This document shows, one piece after another, positions 20,973 to 23,842 of a stretch of 23,842 nt of DNA. The notes under the pieces were generated by a model, which did not search any database, was not told the DNA's origin, and saw only the letters and a program-made list of their open reading frames with translations. This DNA is from a virus. Both the position numbers and the translations under genes were made by a program. Where the stretch lies: the IMG/VR virus record IMGVR_UViG_3300006922_000184, positions 1 through 23,842 of that record. One strand, written 5' to 3'. Numbering within the stretch: the first letter of the stretch is position 1; every line of letters starts with the position of its first letter.

Positions 20973-21412
20973 TATTTAAGTTTGTTTAGTGCCTGAGATC
21001 CTTCGTTATCAGATTCCCAAGTAGCATACTTTTCGTAACCAGGACGGGTACGTACTTTAATTTTATGCTTCTCTTCAATCTCTTTCTGAATCCATGGTTC
21101 TGCTTCTTCTTTCAGAACATATACACGATACAAGTTAAGAGTTTCTAGACCACCTTCGATCTTAACAATTTCATCACGGAGTTGATTCATCTCAGTGAAA
21201 TCTACTCGTGTTTCTTGTTGTTCAAACTCCATGCTAGTCAATGATGCAGTCAGTGCAGCATAACGGTCATACTTAGTACGATGCTGATGCATCAAGTTAC
21301 GCCACAGATCATCAAATGTCTTGACAGCATTCTCAGGTTTGTCTACCTCTTCAATAGTTTCAGGTTCCCATTCAGGAAGATCTGATTCGTTGATGATCAC
21401 TTCTTCTGACAT
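20972..21412 (-). CDS. Acidic helical protein (146 aa), hypothetical
   Basis: The start ATG 21412-21410 has the strong Shine-Dalgarno AAGGAG (CAAGGAGTAATT-ATG) and gives MSEEVIINESDLPEWEPETI. The acidic N-terminus is followed by helices (TFDDLWRNLMHQHRTKYDRY, then DFTEMNQLRDEIVKIEGGLE) with coiled-coil character, and a charged tail. Similar proteins lie near tail-fibre genes in T4-like phages in my memory, possibly as assembly factors. It overlaps the halogenase stop region closely and is coupled to the first oxygenase (TAATG). No enzymatic motif. Confidence 0.75.
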   Translation of the reverse strand: MSEEVIINESDLPEWEPETIEEVDKPENAVKTFDDLWRNLMHQHRTKYDRYAALTASLTSMEFEQQETRVDFTEMNQLRDEIVKIEGGLETLNLYRVYVLKEEAEPWIQKEIEEKHKIKVRTRPGYEKYATWESDNEGSQALNKLK

Positions 21413-21414
21413 AA

Positions 21415-23007
21415 TTACTCCTTGTAAATAGTTTGTTTTTGGTACTGGTAGGATGATGGTAAGGTTTGACACCAATCATACATCCTTTGGTTCCAGTTGT
21501 CAATCTCAGTCGATGCACCATGTAATGCATGTTGATCTCTTATGGGTGATAACCCATTCTGAATTCTTTTCAGTCTGAGAGTATGATTATTTAGGGGGTT
21601 GAATCCCATGCCTGCACCAACATATCTAAGTCCATCATTATGAGATGGATCACCTAACCATTCATATACTACATGCTTCTCACTAGAATATCTTACGAAC
21701 AAGTTATCTAGTTCTGCTGTTGACATATCATAGTTAACTTCATTAGCAACATATTTCCAGTAGGGAGTATCACGAGCAGAGAAGGCATAGTGAGCACAGA
21801 TAAAGTTCTTGAATCCTTCAATCTCTAAGTCTGCGACCAAGTTTAGCATGTCAACTTCAATCTTAGGAACAAATCCATCACGACCAGCAAGGTTATTACA
21901 TAGTCTAATGATCTGTTCATGCGTAGTAAGTAGACCAGTTGCTTCTAATGGTTCTACGAAACAGTTAGAGAGACCAACTGCACACACATTCTTTACCCAT
22001 GATCTTTTATGCTTACCATTTCTAAATGGTACATGCTTAAATGATCCGATATTGTCAGCACGTTTGATACCTCGTGTACGTGCAACATAGGCATGTAGAT
22101 CTTCCTCTGCTTTCTCTTTTGTAGAGAATCCAGAAGAGTGTACATATCCTACCCCAGATCTCTCCCATAGTGGTACATCCCACACCCAACCATTCTCAAT
22201 GGCAGTACAGTTTGTGGTGTTAGTTACTTCTGTCTCAGGATCTTTGTGCGGCACATGACATGTTACTGCACGATCATTAAGTAAACAACCACCACCATCT
22301 ACGTGGAATGATACAAACTCTTCACCCATAAACTGTTCAAGTAATAGTGACTTGAACCCTGTGCAATCAATGTAGAGATCATATTCTAATCTCCGATCGT
22401 CATCAGTTAACAGTGTTGTGATATATCCTTGTTCGTCTTTCTCACAACCGACAACATTACCTTGTAGATAATTCAAACCAGGACAATAGTTATTCTTCAA
22501 CCACTGCCCAAACTTGATTGCATCCATGTGGTATGCAGTGTCTGAATCATAGTTCCAATTATCATCCTCACCTGTTAGTTTATTGTTCCAAGCAAGATGA
22601 CCTACTGAATTGTGTGACCTAGCAAATGTATCTCTACTATATTTCTCTGGTTGTTGTAAGTTAAGAGCAAACCATGACATCCAACCATGTGGATATATCT
22701 CATCGATGATAGGAACTGCTTTACCAAAAGGATAGTCCCAAGTCTCACCTTTCTTGTAGAAATCGTTGAACCTGATATTAACTTTATATGTCGATCCAGT
22801 CTCCTTCATCCACATCTCATCTTTAAGATCGAGGATATGAAAGAAGTCATTTATTTGACCCAACGTAGACTCCCCAACACCAATTACAGGATGATTGGGA
22901 GACTCAATGAGTGACGTTTTAACATGTGGACATAATTTAATTAAGGCGGCAGCAGTCATCCAACCAGCAGTACCACCGCCAACAACTAATACATTACGAA
23001 TGTTCAT
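21415..23007 (-). CDS. prnA: FAD-dependent tryptophan halogenase (PrnA-like), 530 aa
   Basis: Flavin-dependent halogenases use FADH2, O2 and halide to chlorinate or brominate indole or related rings. All marks are visible: the FAD-binding GGGTAGW (10-16), GVGEST (43-48), the catalytic Lys in STYKVNIRF (K75, matching K79 of PrnA), YIDCTGFKS, the halogenase signature W-x-W-x-x-P (GWVWDVP, W274/W276), and the active-site Glu segment EPLEATG (352-358). The length (530 aa) equals that of PrnA/RebH-type enzymes, so it is complete. A flavin reductase is needed but not seen here, so a host reductase may serve. The ATG lies 5 nt after the 155-aa gene. The true substrate is unknown. Confidence 0.92.
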   Translation of the reverse strand: MNIRNVLVVGGGTAGWMTAAALIKLCPHVKTSLIESPNHPVIGVGESTLGQINDFFHILDLKDEMWMKETGSTYKVNIRFNDFYKKGETWDYPFGKAVPIIDEIYPHGWMSWFALNLQQPEKYSRDTFARSHNSVGHLAWNNKLTGEDDNWNYDSDTAYHMDAIKFGQWLKNNYCPGLNYLQGNVVGCEKDEQGYITTLLTDDDRRLEYDLYIDCTGFKSLLLEQFMGEEFVSFHVDGGGCLLNDRAVTCHVPHKDPETEVTNTTNCTAIENGWVWDVPLWERSGVGYVHSSGFSTKEKAEEDLHAYVARTRGIKRADNIGSFKHVPFRNGKHKRSWVKNVCAVGLSNCFVEPLEATGLLTTHEQIIRLCNNLAGRDGFVPKIEVDMLNLVADLEIEGFKNFICAHYAFSARDTPYWKYVANEVNYDMSTAELDNLFVRYSSEKHVVYEWLGDPSHNDGLRYVGAGMGFNPLNNHTLRLKRIQNGLSPIRDQHALHGASTEIDNWNQRMYDWCQTLPSSYQYQKQTIYKE

Positions 23008-23011
23008 TTAA

Positions 23012-23479
23012 TTATTCAGGAGCATATTTACCAATTTTGAACTCTTGCTGAACATCATCAGGCATCTGTTCTGGTGAGAACCATGCAGGCATAGATTCAT
23101 CATGTGGGAATGGTTCATCAGGATTAACTGAGTTGCCATTCTCATCATACTGCACTGGGGGAAGAGTGTCTTTCACGTTCTTAACGTGCTTAAAGAACTC
23201 ACCTTCTTCGGTGAGTGTACCATTCTTGATGTCATTGTAGATCATCGCTAATTGTTGACCAGGATCACCATATGCTACCACACGTAGCATTTCAGGATCA
23301 TGTGCTTCAAAGTCTGGAATCCACTCACCTAGTTCTAATTTCCATAGGTTAGTTGCATCATCAGGAATATCCATCCATTTCATGGATGCGCCTGGACCTG
23401 TGTAGATCTCAAACTCTTCGCCTGATTCAACAATGTCTGTAATGAATCCGTCAACGCGGACTAATGCTCTTTGTGCCAT
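23012..23479 (-). CDS. Acidic protein downstream of tail-fibre-like gene (155 aa), hypothetical
   Basis: It begins MAQRALVRVDGFITDIVESG, then FEIYTGPGASMKWMDIPDDA and LWKLELGEWIPDFE. The first 60 residues resemble short beta modules used in tail-fibre accessory proteins; the rest (YDENGNSVNPDEPFPHDESM) is Pro/Asp/Glu-rich and acidic. It begins 6 nt after the stop of the glycine-rich gene and ends 5 nt before the halogenase, so it shares their transcript. It could be a fibre chaperone or a virion component. Not recognised. Confidence 0.75.
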   Translation of the reverse strand: MAQRALVRVDGFITDIVESGEEFEIYTGPGASMKWMDIPDDATNLWKLELGEWIPDFEAHDPEMLRVVAYGDPGQQLAMIYNDIKNGTLTEEGEFFKHVKNVKDTLPPVQYDENGNSVNPDEPFPHDESMPAWFSPEQMPDDVQQEFKIGKYAPE

Positions 23480-23485
23480 GATAGT

Positions 23486-23842
23486 TTAATCGAATTCGTA
23501 AACAACAACAATACCTTGGCGACCGTCGCCACCACGCTCACTGTTCCTACCTGAGGAACCGCCAGCACCATAGGCAGCATGGTTTCTATGCCTTTGTGCC
23601 CACTGCTGCTGTCTATGAGCAGTTGGAGCAGAACCACCCCAGAAGGATGTCCCACCATGACCTAGACCAGGAGGGTTTCTATGCCCTTGACCAGATCCAC
23701 CATAGATCTTAACAGATCCTTGGTTAGGGTTGCCACCAGTGGCACCCTCGTGCTGCTGACGACGGTTTGCGCCTTGTCCACCACCAGATGAGCAGTAGTT
23801 ACCAAAGGAGGATGTACCACCATTACCACCACGACCAGAGTA
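23486..23842 (-). CDS. C-terminus of a glycine-rich tail-fibre/adhesin-like protein (partial)
   Basis: Only the last 118 residues are in the window; the start is beyond 23842. It opens with YSGRGGNGGTSSFGNYCSSG, contains GGTSFWGGSAP and several (Q)GHRN/RHRN segments, and ends GGDGRQGIVVVYEFD. About a third of residues are Gly, with many Ser, Asn, Gln and His. The repeated GG-T-S-S/F-F-G units and the final GI-V-V-V-Y-E strand are typical of glycine-rich tips on tail fibres and adhesins (the polyglycine-rich receptor-binding type). It is probably a host-range determinant. Gene order (adhesin, acidic protein, halogenase, oxygenases) is notable. Confidence 0.8.
   Translation of the reverse strand, partial: YSGRGGNGGTSSFGNYCSSGGGQGANRRQQHEGATGGNPNQGSVKIYGGSGQGHRNPPGLGHGGTSFWGGSAPTAHRQQQWAQRHRNHAAYGAGGSSGRNSERGGDGRQGIVVVYEFD

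Noticed and set aside
1-23842. tRNA genes, CRISPR arrays, insertion sequences, attachment sites
   Set aside because: No cloverleaf-like segments, regularly spaced repeats, transposase frames or terminal inverted repeats were seen; by-eye inspection cannot exclude a divergent tRNA.

Overview
The window looks like part of a T4-like myovirus genome of the marine cyanophage kind (Synechococcus or Prochlorococcus host). The grounds are a GPW/gp25 baseplate-wedge protein with a T4-type late promoter (TATAAATA), a PAAR spike-tip protein, a cyanophage-style tail lysozyme, an NlpC/P60 protein, an AbrB-like small protein, a PrnA-type tryptophan halogenase, many Fe/2-oxoglutarate oxygenases, and dozens of tiny genes packed with 1-4 nt overlaps. 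Every gene I can support lies on the minus strand, so transcription runs from high to low coordinates. No tRNA, rRNA, CRISPR array, insertion sequence or plus-strand gene was seen.

Layout in the direction of transcription. (1) 23842-20972: the glycine-rich C-terminus of a tail-fibre/adhesin-like protein, a 155-aa acidic protein, the halogenase, and a 146-aa coiled-coil-like protein. (2) 20972-17024: six consecutive overlapping oxygenase genes (two TIGR02466-like, then two JmjC/cupin + prolyl-4-hydroxylase-like pairs) and one small gene. (3) 17017-14237: a hypothetical gene, a perfect intrinsic terminator joined to a -10 promoter, then an SF2 helicase with two more oxygenases. (4) 14189-8530: small hypothetical genes, a tail lysozyme overlapping a further oxygenase, and several mini-operons, three of which start from a conserved ~73-bp promoter cassette. 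(5) 8451-6693: a tenth oxygenase, then a mostly non-coding stretch with repeated TGTGGAA boxes and AT-rich sequence that could be an origin or operator region, and small early-type genes. (6) 6692-1: an NlpC/P60 protein, an AbrB-like protein, a coiled-coil protein, a 1477-aa virion-like protein, a PAAR protein, two small conserved-looking proteins and gp25, which runs off the left edge.

The main theme is enzymatic modification. Ten putative non-heme iron oxygenases and one flavin halogenase occupy a minority of the window, and seven of them sit directly downstream of a tail-fibre-type gene in one compact array. Their substrates cannot be read from sequence. Modification of the phage's own adhesin or other virion proteins, of a host surface or metabolite, or of nucleic acid (a helicase heads one sub-operon) are all open. 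Names rest on motif recognition by eye; no database search was run.
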